A stretch of DNA of 34,779 bases, from positions 1 to 34,779 of the forward strand of contig JBBTRZ010000036.1 in NCBI GenBank assembly GCA_038064935.1, in the 5' to 3' direction. The stretch comes from JAGVGK01 sp038064935. Lineage in GTDB: Bacteria; Patescibacteriota; Minisyncoccia; Phycocordibacterales; JACOZG01. Positions 7,801-16,137 of the stretch are shown here, in pieces. A program made the position numbers and the translations under genes. The notes under the pieces were generated by a model. It was not told the origin of the DNA, searched no databases, and saw only the letters and a program-made list of their open reading frames with translations. The first letter of the stretch is position 1, and each line of letters begins with the position of its first letter.

Positions 7801-8571
7801 TCAGCAAAACCAACCAAAAATAGCGCAGGCCAAAACAACTACAGCCACGACCACCACAATAATAATGACGCAGCCGACCACCGTTGCCGCCTGACTTTGT
7901 TGTTCAACCGCAGAACAACCCCCGCTCTTACTATCAGACATGGTCACCACCCCATCGTCGGCAGAATATCCTAAAGTGGTGACGGTAATCGGGGAAGAAC
8001 TGGTCGAGGTTGAGACATCCATTCCCTTGAAGTCAACCAATGATAAACCGGTTTTCTCTCCATTGATACTGCCTAAAGAAACAGCTTGACCATCGCCTAG
8101 TCCGGCGAGGACTCCGTTCTCGGTCCAATTTAGACCATCCGCGTCTGACACTTGAGCGGAGAAGTTAATCCGATTTTTGTCAGGACTACCGACATTCAAA
8201 AGGTTGATTTCTCCCAACTTTTCTCCATGAGAATCAAACATGGTAGCGAGACCACTTACGGCGCCGTTCTTGTGAGACAGATTTTCAAAAACATAGGTTC
8301 CCTCCGGCCGCACGAGGGTGACTATATTTTCGGCCACTTGATGGGTAAACCGGCCGATATCCATATCGCGGATTTGCTCGAGGAGAGATTTGGCAGTTGA
8401 TTCACCGTAGCGATTTGTCAATTCGGCGACAACTAGTTCTCTCCCCAGTTGCCGTCCTTTTTCGACCGAAAAAACGGTTGGGCAAACAGAAAAAAATAAA
8501 GCAAAGACTGTCGCCATGGTTCGAGGCGTCGACAGATTTTCGATCGAACATACCTGACCCTGCACTTTCAT
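7801..8571 (-). CDS. secreted/anchored protein with C-terminal membrane helix, unknown
   Basis: A 256-residue protein. Residues about 18-35 (TMATVFALFFSVCPTVFS) form a hydrophobic export signal after an unusually long N-region. The middle is polar and beta-rich with many Gly, Asp and Ser. Residues about 230-256 (VVGCVIIIVVVVAVVVLACA) are a strong transmembrane helix ending in GWFC. It may be a cell-surface protein held by the C-terminal helix. ATG at 8571 has GGAGAAAG upstream, better than the GTG at 8574. No family recognised. It is first in a two-gene minus-strand operon with the membrane protein at 7388-7783, behind an unusual leader. Confidence 0.75.
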   Translation of the reverse strand: MKVQGQVCSIENLSTPRTMATVFALFFSVCPTVFSVEKGRQLGRELVVAELTNRYGESTAKSLLEQIRDMDIGRFTHQVAENIVTLVRPEGTYVFENLSHKNGAVSGLATMFDSHGEKLGEINLLNVGSPDKNRINFSAQVSDADGLNWTENGVLAGLGDGQAVSLGSINGEKTGLSLVDFKGMDVSTSTSSSPITVTTLGYSADDGVVTMSDSKSGGCSAVEQQSQAATVVGCVIIIVVVVAVVVLACAIFGWFC

Positions 8572-8613
8572 CACACTTTCTCCATTTTTTGCGCGTTAGA
8601 CTCTCGCTTAACG

Positions 8614-8711
8614 CTAAACTCTAGTTTCATCACCTACACTGGCGATGGAAAAACCTTGAAACGCACTAAACCCGAACATTACTTGATCATTTCACCTCCT
8701 TTCGATCAGTA
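8614..8711 (-). promoter_or_regulatory. leader with perfect Shine-Dalgarno and overlapping mini-ORFs
   Basis: On the minus strand AAAGGAGGTGA, complementary to the 16S rRNA 3' end, sits just before an ATG at 8690. That ATG opens a three-codon frame (Met-Ile-Lys-stop, 8690-8679). Its stop overlaps, as TAATG, the start of a second frame encoding 21 residues (8679-8614). The main gene starts 43 nt further on at 8571. This could be a leader-peptide control region or a decayed gene start. Confidence 0.45.
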
Positions 8712-8815
8712 AGTTTAGTTGACAATGATCCAAAAAAACACCTTCTTTAACCATACACCGGTTTGATAAAAAGACAAGCTCGCTATCTTTGTTCGACTGT
8801 TTTGACGGTTTTCCT

Positions 8816-8823
8816 GCTATACT
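8816..8823 (+). promoter_or_regulatory. extended -10 of the PAS histidine kinase gene
   Basis: TGC-TATACT (8815-8823) ends six nt before the ATG at 8830. A TTGACG lies at 8802 but is too close for a standard -35, so an extended -10 promoter is likely. The mRNA would be leaderless. Confidence 0.6.
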
Positions 8824-8829
8824 ACTCAA

Positions 8830-9942
8830 ATGAAAGATGAAGAGAATCGGCTGAACGCCATCCTCTCCTCGATGGCCGAGGGGTTGGTGGCGATTGATAA
8901 GGATCGGAAAGTGATTCTCATGAATCAGGCGGCGGGAATACTCCTTCGAACCGCGCCGCAAGAAGCGACCGGCCGAGATGTCCGCGAGCTCCTCGTCTTC
9001 TTCCGTGACGACAAGGAACTCGATTACGAATCCTTGCCGATCGAGCGAGCAATCACCGAACGCAATATCATCTCCGTCAATCTTCTTGATAACCTCTATG
9101 TCCGAGCGAAAAATGGCCGCCTCTTTCCTGTGGCCATGATGATTGCCCCGCTCCTCACTCAAGGCGAAGCGGCCGGCGCCATCATCCTCTTCCGTGATAT
9201 CACCAAGGAGCGCGAAATTGATCAAGCGAAGACCGAGTTGGTGTCGCTCGCCTCGCATCAACTCCGGACCCCACTCTCGGCGATCAATTGGTACGCCGAA
9301 ATGTTGATTGGGCAGGAAGTGGGGACGCTCACCGAGAAGCAAAAAGAATATCTGGAGAATCTCTCCGCCGCCAACCACCGAATGATCGAACTCGTCAATT
9401 CGCTCCTCAATGTCTCGCGCATTGATCTTGGAACTTTCGCTATTGACCCGACGCCGATTGACTTCGCCTCGATCGGGAAGAGTGTCCTCGCCGAGTTGGA
9501 ACCGCAAATTCTCGTGAAGAAGCTCGTGGTCCAAGTGGCGCACGATCCCAATCTGCCTTCGGTCAGCGCCGACCCTAAACTAGTGCGAATCATTTTCCAG
9601 AATCTGCTCTCCAACGCGGTGAAATATACGGCGCCGGGCGGAACCGTTAAACTTTCAATCACGCTCACGCCGCCCAATCTGCTCATCACCGTCGCCGACA
9701 CCGGTTACGGGATCCCCGCTGTGGTCCAAGATAAGATATTTACCAAACTTTTCCGGGCCGATAATATTCGAGATAAGGAAGCCGAAGGCACGGGTCTCGG
9801 ACTCTATATCGTGAAGTCCATCGTTGACGCCTCCGGCGGCCGGATCGAGTTCGACTCACTCGAAGGCAAGGGGACAACCTTCCGCGTGCTCATGCCTCTC
9901 TCTGGCATGCCAAAGAAGGTCGGCGCACGGGGTTTAACTTAA
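8830..9942 (+). CDS. soluble PAS-domain histidine kinase
   Basis: A 370-residue cytosolic sensor kinase with no transmembrane segment. An N-terminal PAS domain (about 5-125: ILSSMAEGLVAIDKD...AIILFRDITKERE) precedes the HisKA H-box SHQLRTPLSAINW with His143, then HATPase_c motifs NLLSNAVKYTAPGG, ADTGYGIP, FTKLFRA and GTGLGLYI. It has no adjacent response regulator and could share one of the two receiver proteins in the window. It is monocistronic between a minus-strand operon and a convergent HIT gene one nt after its stop. Promoter and start are set by the TATACT at 8818-8823. Confidence 0.93.
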   Translation: MKDEENRLNAILSSMAEGLVAIDKDRKVILMNQAAGILLRTAPQEATGRDVRELLVFFRDDKELDYESLPIERAITERNIISVNLLDNLYVRAKNGRLFPVAMMIAPLLTQGEAAGAIILFRDITKEREIDQAKTELVSLASHQLRTPLSAINWYAEMLIGQEVGTLTEKQKEYLENLSAANHRMIELVNSLLNVSRIDLGTFAIDPTPIDFASIGKSVLAELEPQILVKKLVVQVAHDPNLPSVSADPKLVRIIFQNLLSNAVKYTAPGGTVKLSITLTPPNLLITVADTGYGIPAVVQDKIFTKLFRADNIRDKEAEGTGLGLYIVKSIVDASGGRIEFDSLEGKGTTFRVLMPLSGMPKKVGARGLT

Positions 9943-9943
9943 T

Positions 9944-10333
9944 TTAACTCTTAGTCAGAGTCTGCCTAATTTTCTCGGCGTTGCCGACGAAATCTTTTTT
10001 GTCACCGATGGTGTCGGCGTGGGGAAAAATCCAGATATGAGCATGGTGGATTTCGTCGCCCATAATTCGTGACCACACGGCCGGTTGCTGGAAGGCCTTT
10101 TGAGTGGCCTTAGCTACTTTTTGAACGACGATGAAATAATCGCCGATATTGGGTGAGGTTTGCCGTTCGGCAGGCAAATCCCAAACCCACCGGTAATGCG
10201 CTTTGGGAATTACCTGACAATGGCCGGGCGCTCGAGGATTGATGTCGAGGAAAGCGATGAAGTGCGGATCTTCGTAGACAATCTCGGCCGGGATTTCGTG
10301 TTGAGCAATTTTACAAAAAATACATTCAGCCAT
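9944..10333 (-). CDS. HIT-family nucleotide-binding hydrolase
   Basis: A 129-residue histidine-triad protein, expected to hydrolyse or transfer nucleotide monophosphates. Seen: CIFCKIAQHEIPAEIVYEDPHFIAFLDINPRAPGHCQVIPKAHY, the usual HIT N-terminal region with two Cys, and the active-site strand EIHHAHIWIFP. The HxHxH triad reads HxHxW here: the middle, nucleophilic His is kept and the third is Trp. It is transcribed divergently from recJ from overlapping promoters and converges on the kinase gene. Confidence 0.9.
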   Translation of the reverse strand: MAECIFCKIAQHEIPAEIVYEDPHFIAFLDINPRAPGHCQVIPKAHYRWVWDLPAERQTSPNIGDYFIVVQKVAKATQKAFQQPAVWSRIMGDEIHHAHIWIFPHADTIGDKKDFVGNAEKIRQTLTKS

Positions 10334-10342
10334 GGCGGCTAT

Positions 10343-10357
10343 AGTATATGCTAGAAT
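10343..10357. promoter_or_regulatory. overlapping divergent promoters for HIT gene and recJ
   Basis: The 33-bp gap holds a -10 for each direction: TATACT on the minus strand (10348-10343), 9 nt before the HIT ATG, and TGC-TAGAAT on the plus strand (TAGAAT at 10352-10357), 9 nt before the recJ ATG. The two boxes nearly abut in a palindromic stretch CTATAGTATATGCTAG, so polymerase binding should be mutually exclusive. Both messages would be leaderless or nearly so. Confidence 0.55.
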
Positions 10358-10366
10358 TGCCGGATA

Positions 10367-12184
10367 ATGAAATCCTGGCGACTGCGAGAATCAATATCGA
10401 AAGAGGCAAACGAAGCCCTCGCTGTTTTTCCGGAATTAATTCGACCGTTGCTTCATGCTCGTGGTTTAGCAGACGAATCAACGGCGTATTTATTCCTTGA
10501 ACCGAACTATGAACGCGACCTACACGACCCATTACTCCTCGAGGATATGGCTCGGGCGGTCGCGCGAATTAAATCAGCCGTGGCCGCCCGAGAGAAAATT
10601 ATTATTTTCGGCGATTACGATGCCGACGGTATTCCCGGCGCGGCGATTCTCGCCACCTTCTTCGATCGTATCGGCTATTCGCGCTATGAAGTTTATATTC
10701 CCGATCGGCAGGAGGAGGCCTATGGACTTAATTCGACCGCGATCGAGAGCTTCGCGAAAGATGGCGCTTCGCTCATTATCACCGTTGATTGCGGCGTGAG
10801 TAACGCGAGCGAAATTATTTTGGCCAATTCCCTCGGTCTCGAGGTTATTGTGACCGATCATCATGCCGTGCCCGAGACCCTGCCGCCCGCCTATGCCATC
10901 ATCAATCCGAAACGAGTGGACGATCCCTATCCGTACAAGTCACTCTGCGGCGCGGGCGTCGCTTTCAAATTGGCGCAGGCGCTGTCGCAACCGGAAAATT
11001 TTCGCGTCTTTACCCGCCTGCTGGCGGGCTCCGACGCCGACGAAAATTTTCCGGTTGCGACAGCGCTCAACAGTAAAAATAATTTAGCAAAACAAGTTTC
11101 CTCACCACTCAACGACAACAACTGGGAGAAGTGGCTGCTTGATCTCGTCGCGATTGCCACGGTCGCCGACATGGTGCCACTCACCGGCGAGAATCGCGCG
11201 CTCGTCCATTTTGGTCTGATCGTGTTGCGGAAATCGCCTCGACCAGGAATTCTCGCGCTTTGTCGAGTGCTTAAACTCAATCAAGCTCTCCTCACGGCGG
11301 ACGACATCGCCTTTCTGATCGGGCCGCGGCTAAACGCGGCGAGTCGTATGGCGCATGGCCGTCAGGCCTATCGCTTGCTCACGACTGATGATCCCGCCGA
11401 AGCCGCGGCCCTCGCTTCTTTACTGGAAAGCAATAATCAGGCGCGGCGAGAATCGGTGGCGGCCGTCCTCGCCAAGGCCGAGGCGATGATTGACGCTCGT
11501 GTTTCCAAACATGATCTTATCGTCTGTGGCGATCCCGCGTGGTCGCTTGGCGTGTTGGGACTCGCCGCTTCGCGTCTCGCGGAACGGTATCAGTGCGTGG
11601 TCTTTCTCTGGTCGAAGAATGGCCGCGGCGAAATCAAGGGTTCATGCCGCGGTTTTGGTTCGACTAATGTGGTTGACTTGATGCGCGAGGCCAATCGCGA
11701 TAATTTTTTCACTAATTTTGGCGGTCACACGAAAGCGGGTGGTTTTTCTTTATCGGCCGGCCGGATTGGCGAACTACAACCTCGACTGGAGACGGCTTAT
11801 CGGGAGCTCGAGATTAAGACGGAAGAAGGTGAACTTATTTTGGAAGCCGAATTATCATTATCACTGGTGATTGCGGAGACGGTTCGGCTGATTGACCGTC
11901 TCGGCCCTTTCGGCCTCGAGAATGCCAAACCAATTTTTATTTTCCGCGCGATCACGCGGGTTACGGCGCGATCTTTCGGAGCCGACGACAATCATCTTGA
12001 ACTCACACTTCGGGACGGGGCGATCTCGCGTCGGGCGATCGGCTTCTTTATGTCACCGGCGCATTTCGGCCCAGTCCTAACCTCGGGTCAGCCGATTGAT
12101 CTCGCCGCCACCCTTGAGCAATCCTATTTCCGCGGTCGCCACGAACTCCGTTTGCGAATCGTTGATCTAAGAGTAGCCGAGTAA
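10367..12184 (+). CDS. recJ: single-stranded-DNA-specific 5'-3' exonuclease RecJ
   Basis: A 605-residue DHH-family exonuclease that resects 5' ends in recombination and repair. Seen: GDYDADG metal motif, ITVDCGVSN, the DHH signature in VTDHHAVPE, LCGAGVAFKLAQAL, then EKWLLDLVAIATVADMVPL, and the DHHA1 motif GGHTKAGGF followed by a C-terminal OB-fold-like region. Between LAQAL and EKWLL, where the family has a short variable linker, about 45 residues appear. Much of this is an 88-nt palindrome with 26-bp perfect arms (10979-11066). The start is set by the TAGAAT box ending 9 nt upstream; there is no Shine-Dalgarno. Confidence 0.95.
   Translation: MKSWRLRESISKEANEALAVFPELIRPLLHARGLADESTAYLFLEPNYERDLHDPLLLEDMARAVARIKSAVAAREKIIIFGDYDADGIPGAAILATFFDRIGYSRYEVYIPDRQEEAYGLNSTAIESFAKDGASLIITVDCGVSNASEIILANSLGLEVIVTDHHAVPETLPPAYAIINPKRVDDPYPYKSLCGAGVAFKLAQALSQPENFRVFTRLLAGSDADENFPVATALNSKNNLAKQVSSPLNDNNWEKWLLDLVAIATVADMVPLTGENRALVHFGLIVLRKSPRPGILALCRVLKLNQALLTADDIAFLIGPRLNAASRMAHGRQAYRLLTTDDPAEAAALASLLESNNQARRESVAAVLAKAEAMIDARVSKHDLIVCGDPAWSLGVLGLAASRLAERYQCVVFLWSKNGRGEIKGSCRGFGSTNVVDLMREANRDNFFTNFGGHTKAGGFSLSAGRIGELQPRLETAYRELEIKTEEGELILEAELSLSLVIAETVRLIDRLGPFGLENAKPIFIFRAITRVTARSFGADDNHLELTLRDGAISRRAIGFFMSPAHFGPVLTSGQPIDLAATLEQSYFRGRHELRLRIVDLRVAE
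10979..11066. repeat. 88-nt palindromic element inside recJ
   Basis: Bases 10979-11004 and 11041-11066 are perfect 26-bp inverted repeats. The 36-nt centre carries its own hairpin, CCCGCC-TGCT-GGCGGG (11013-11028). The whole is translated in frame (about ALSQPENF...DENFPVATAL). The core resembles the hairpin at 24800-24817. The arms are unrelated to other copies, suggesting that one arm is a local inverted duplication of the other. Confidence 0.85.
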
Positions 12185-12218
12185 GTTAAAATAACTTATC
12201 ACCAATCGTGATAGTGGC

Positions 12219-12244
12219 GTTAAACTTTGTTGTGTTAAACTTTG
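12219..12244 (+). promoter_or_regulatory. duplicated promoter-like repeat before the secreted protein
   Basis: GTTAAACTTTG occurs at 12219-12229 and again at 12234-12244. The second copy gives TGT-TAAACT (box 12236-12241), an extended -10 ending 6 nt before the GTG at 12248. The duplication may create two starts or an operator pair. Confidence 0.5.
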
Positions 12245-12247
12245 GCT

Positions 12248-15200
12248 GTGCTGAAAATTAAATTTTCTACTTCGCTTTTGATTATTGGTTTGGAGTTGGT
12301 TATTATTTTTGGGCTGGCTTCACCCTTAATTTGGCCGTCTGATTTTAAAAATTTTGATGAAGTCTCGCAGTTGTCGGCCGTTAATCTCCCCGGGACCTCG
12401 GTGACCCTGCTTTCTTCCAATCCTCCCACGGGGGCCGTTGATGCCCGCGAGACGGCGAGTCCGGTTAGTGAACCGTTCGTCGAATTAAATTTTTCCGGGG
12501 TTGTGAGCGAACTCGCTCCGTCCGATTTTTCGATCAGCAGTTCTCACCCCAGTCCGCCGGTCATTTCTCGAGTTGAAAGTGTTTCCGATTCTCGCGGAGC
12601 CAAGGTCTATTTGAATCGTCAGCTGTTGAACGCTGAACGGCTCACTCTAGCTCACGGCCCGAGCGCGTCGGCCATCTGTTTGGGTTATCTTCGCGGCGAT
12701 GTGACGGGCGACGGGCGGGTGTTGGCGGCGGATGTTTCGATGATGAACGGCGTTTTGGCGGGGACACAGACTACTCTATCGTACTATTCTACGGACATTG
12801 ATAATAACGGCCGAACCGATGCTCAAGATTTAACGAAACTAAATGAAATCATGGCCGCGCCCGGTTTAATTCGCATTTTGCCGGCGTGTCCCGCGCCTCG
12901 TCCCGTGTCGCCCCCCGATGCCGTCCCGCCCCAAACCATCACCGACCTGAAACTCACTGGCCTTTACCCGAACGGGCAGGCGGGTTTGAACTGGCGGGCG
13001 CCCTACGAAAACAGTAATGATCCGACGAGCGGCAAGGTGGTAGCTTACGACATCCGTTACAATCTTAAAACACCGGTTATGGACGGTGCCTGGTCGCGGG
13101 CGGTTAAGGTGACGGACGAACCGGCGCCCCGCGCGCCCGGGACAGTGGAAATTTATCTTCTCTCTAACTTACCGCCCGGCACTTATTATGTGGCGATCAA
13201 GAGTCAAGATTCCGCCGGCAACATTTCAGCTTTATCGAACAATTTGCTGGTTACGATCCCAATCCTCGAACCGGTGATTCCGGAACCGGTAACGCCAGTT
13301 CAGCCGATGCCGTCCCCGTCGCTCTCAACCTTTAATATGAATATTGAGTCGGTAACGCAGAATGGAGACACGATTACTGTAAACACCACTGGCGCGCGGT
13401 ATGTTCTAACTTCGACCGGTCTGGAAATGTGGCGCCGGATTAATCCTAAGACCAATAGCATCAATCCGAGAAAAGTCGCGACCTTGTCATTCAGCAGTAA
13501 TTTGGGACCGCTTTCAATTGAAATCGCGAACAATTCCAAAGCGATTATTCAAAGTTCTTTGGCTACCTTCGAATTTATGTCCGATTCACTGTTTTTCATC
13601 ACCGCGAAATCTCCGTTTACGTACACGCATACCAATCTGGTTGCCAACGCGTCGTGGAACAAAGGGACGGGGCGGGACAGGATGTGGGCTGATGGCTACG
13701 GCGGCTCGCTTCATGCCAGAGTTTCCGGCGGGACAACGGCGACCAACACCGCGGATGCCACGACGATCTCTATGGCGGCAAACGATGTCATGGCGCACAT
13801 GGTCTTTCCGCCCAAAACTTTTGATTATGAATCCTTTTATGGAACAAACGCAAAACCCTTTATTCAGTATATATTTGGCGAAGGAAGTTTAAGCTCGTAT
13901 ATTTCGAATCCCAATTCGTTGGTTAATTTAAAAAATGAGGGTTACGGCATTTTTGTTCTTTTTCACACGCTTTATGCCAACGGTTCTACGGGTGCTCCTT
14001 CTCTTTTGCCTTCGGGTAATATGGGGTATGTTTACAACAACGAATCGCTTGTTCGCCAGTTCGTTTCTGCTGCGCATCAAAACGGTTTTAAAGTCATCGG
14101 ATATTCATATGGACCTGCCCAAACAGCTTACGGTGGTTGGCAGTATCCGGCAGGGCATCCTTTAGCCGGGCAACTGCAGGACACAGACATAACATTGGAC
14201 TGGATGAAAAATCTTCAAATTGAATTTGACTTGAATGGATGGTATTTCGATAACGCCGAAGCAGGGGGCTTCTTGGATGATTATCGTTTCATGAGGCAAA
14301 TTAGGACCGATGTTGGCGACAACGGAGTGATTTATCATCACGAGACGGTCGATGTTTGGGGACAATGGAACGGATTAAGAGCCGTTATGGTGGATGCTTA
14401 TGTGAATTACACTTTAGCTGGTGAATGGGGTCTCGAGCCTCCTAATTTGACGGCCCAAATTCATGATCCCAACGATCCCTATTTCAGGTTCTATTCGTCA
14501 GGATACGGTCTTTCGCAGTCGTACGGATCGCACAAGCGCTTTAGCACTATGAAATTGGCACTTTCCGAAGGAGAATCTGCACGCACGGCAATGGAGAACA
14601 TGGTGGGTATGATTGATCACAGTAGGTACGGTTCTTTTTGGCTGAATAATATTAAGCCGTTGTATGATGTGAAAAAGGCGGCGTATCTCGCCGGAACTTT
14701 GCCCACGGACGTCGATTGGCCCGTCGATCCGAACACAGGCTGGTTTCGAAAAACGCGAAATATCAGAATTAATTACATAAGCGGAACGTCAGTAAATTTA
14801 ACTTGGCAGACGAGCGAGCCATCGACCAGTGAAGTTGCGTGGAGTAGCAACGGTGTCTGGTGGGTACTTGGCTTTGGTCCAACTGGTCCCGACGGTCGAA
14901 GGACTGACAATATGTTAGTAACAAATCACAGTGTTGATATTAGTGGGCTTTCCTTGGGAGTGAACTATGAATTTAGAATTCGCTCCTGTGCACCTAGCGC
15001 TTGCGAAACAAGTCCTTTTAACCCGGCAACAAACGATATTTTGACGGGCAAGACCGTTTGGGGTTTTCTTTTAGGGAAAGATTCCGATCGCGACGGCCTG
15101 CCGGACGATTGGGAAAGACAATATTTTGGCAATTTAAATCAGTCGGCCTCGGGCGATCCGGACAACGACGGTTTTTCAAATGTTGACGAATTCGCCAACG

Positions 15201-16135
15201 GGACCAGCCCTATTATTATTCCCAATTTATTTATTGATATTGGACCTGACATTGAGCTGATTGAACTTATTGTCCCTGTTGTCCCGCATTCTCCATCCAC
15301 CTCACTCCAACCGATCACCGACCTGCGCGTGGTGTCCACCACCGAGAAGTCTGCTATCCTAACTTGGGTGGCCCCTAACCAGAATTTTCCGAGGCGGTCT
15401 TCAACAGCAGTGTCTTCTTACGATCTCCGCTACTCTCGCGACCCTATTACGGAAGCAAATTGGGATTCATCCGCCGTGGCTCAAGCTTCTGGCGAACCTC
15501 GGCCGACGACGCCGGGCCAAACTCAATCTTATGTGTTAGTTGATCTTGGTGCCGATAAATCTTATCATGCGGCGATCAAGAGTCGGGACGCGGCGGGAAA
15601 TTTTTCTCCTCTTTCTAATCTAGTTTTATTCAATACCGCCGCGGAACCACCGCTCTCGGGTAGTGACGATAATAATACTGGTCGAAGTCGTAGCGGCTCA
15701 TCTCGTCGCCGCGATCTCGCGCCGCCAGATTCTCCCGCCAATGCCACGATCTCCGGCGCCGATCGTCAGGCGGTTATCAACTGGCAAAATCCGTCTGATT
15801 CAGATTTTGTCCGCGTGCTAATTTTAAGAAGTACTACTTTACTGCCGGTGATCACCGTCCCGGGCAATCCCCGTTATTTACCCCAAGCGATTATTGTCTA
15901 TGACGGGGTAGTTCCCCAATTCACCGACACTAATCTAATTAATGGCCAACTCTATTATTACACTCTTTATGCGTATGATCGTTCCGGCAACTACGCTCAG
16001 CCGGTTACCCTCACTGTCACACCGGCCGGAAACTCTCAGATCGCGCTTTCACCGGCTCAATTCCAACAATTCCAACAATTACTGATCAGAATACTTACCC
16101 AGTTGCTCGAGGCCTTGCGCGCGGCGGCGCGATAG
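12248..16135 (+). CDS. large secreted multidomain protein, putative glycoside hydrolase
   Basis: About 1,295 residues. In order: signal peptide or anchor (about 8-28); a dockerin-like pair of calcium loops (about 148-207: GDVTGDGRVLAADV, DIDNNGRTDAQDL); fibronectin III domain (about 228-340); a beta-rich domain; a barrel-like domain (about 540-830) with LNGWYFDNAEAGG and VIYHHETVDVWG, reminiscent of glycosidase catalytic strands; another FnIII-like domain; a thrombospondin-3-like calcium loop set (DSDRDGLPDDWE, DPDNDGFSNVDEF); two more FnIII domains; and a C-terminal tail with QFQQFQQLL. The hydrolase call is by pattern only and the catalytic residues are unproven. GTG at 12248 fits the upstream -10; an in-frame TTG at 12242 touches that box. 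DNA from about 13830 to 15060 is visibly more AT-rich than both ends. Confidence 0.75.
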   Translation: MLKIKFSTSLLIIGLELVIIFGLASPLIWPSDFKNFDEVSQLSAVNLPGTSVTLLSSNPPTGAVDARETASPVSEPFVELNFSGVVSELAPSDFSISSSHPSPPVISRVESVSDSRGAKVYLNRQLLNAERLTLAHGPSASAICLGYLRGDVTGDGRVLAADVSMMNGVLAGTQTTLSYYSTDIDNNGRTDAQDLTKLNEIMAAPGLIRILPACPAPRPVSPPDAVPPQTITDLKLTGLYPNGQAGLNWRAPYENSNDPTSGKVVAYDIRYNLKTPVMDGAWSRAVKVTDEPAPRAPGTVEIYLLSNLPPGTYYVAIKSQDSAGNISALSNNLLVTIPILEPVIPEPVTPVQPMPSPSLSTFNMNIESVTQNGDTITVNTTGARYVLTSTGLEMWRRINPKTNSINPRKVATLSFSSNLGPLSIEIANNSKAIIQSSLATFEFMSDSLFFITAKSPFTYTHTNLVANASWNKGTGRDRMWADGYGGSLHARVSGGTTATNTADATTISMAANDVMAHMVFPPKTFDYESFYGTNAKPFIQYIFGEGSLSSYISNPNSLVNLKNEGYGIFVLFHTLYANGSTGAPSLLPSGNMGYVYNNESLVRQFVSAAHQNGFKVIGYSYGPAQTAYGGWQYPAGHPLAGQLQDTDITLDWMKNLQIEFDLNGWYFDNAEAGGFLDDYRFMRQIRTDVGDNGVIYHHETVDVWGQWNGLRAVMVDAYVNYTLAGEWGLEPPNLTAQIHDPNDPYFRFYSSGYGLSQSYGSHKRFSTMKLALSEGESARTAMENMVGMIDHSRYGSFWLNNIKPLYDVKKAAYLAGTLPTDVDWPVDPNTGWFRKTRNIRINYISGTSVNLTWQTSEPSTSEVAWSSNGVWWVLGFGPTGPDGRRTDNMLVTNHSVDISGLSLGVNYEFRIRSCAPSACETSPFNPATNDILTGKTVWGFLLGKDSDRDGLPDDWERQYFGNLNQSASGDPDNDGFSNVDEFANGTSPIIIPNLFIDIGPDIELIELIVPVVPHSPSTSLQPITDLRVVSTTEKSAILTWVAPNQNFPRRSSTAVSSYDLRYSRDPITEANWDSSAVAQASGEPRPTTPGQTQSYVLVDLGADKSYHAAIKSRDAAGNFSPLSNLVLFNTAAEPPLSGSDDNNTGRSRSGSSRRRDLAPPDSPANATISGADRQAVINWQNPSDSDFVRVLILRSTTLLPVITVPGNPRYLPQAIIVYDGVVPQFTDTNLINGQLYYYTLYAYDRSGNYAQPVTLTVTPAGNSQIALSPAQFQQFQQLLIRILTQLLEALRAAAR

Positions 16136-16137
16136 CA

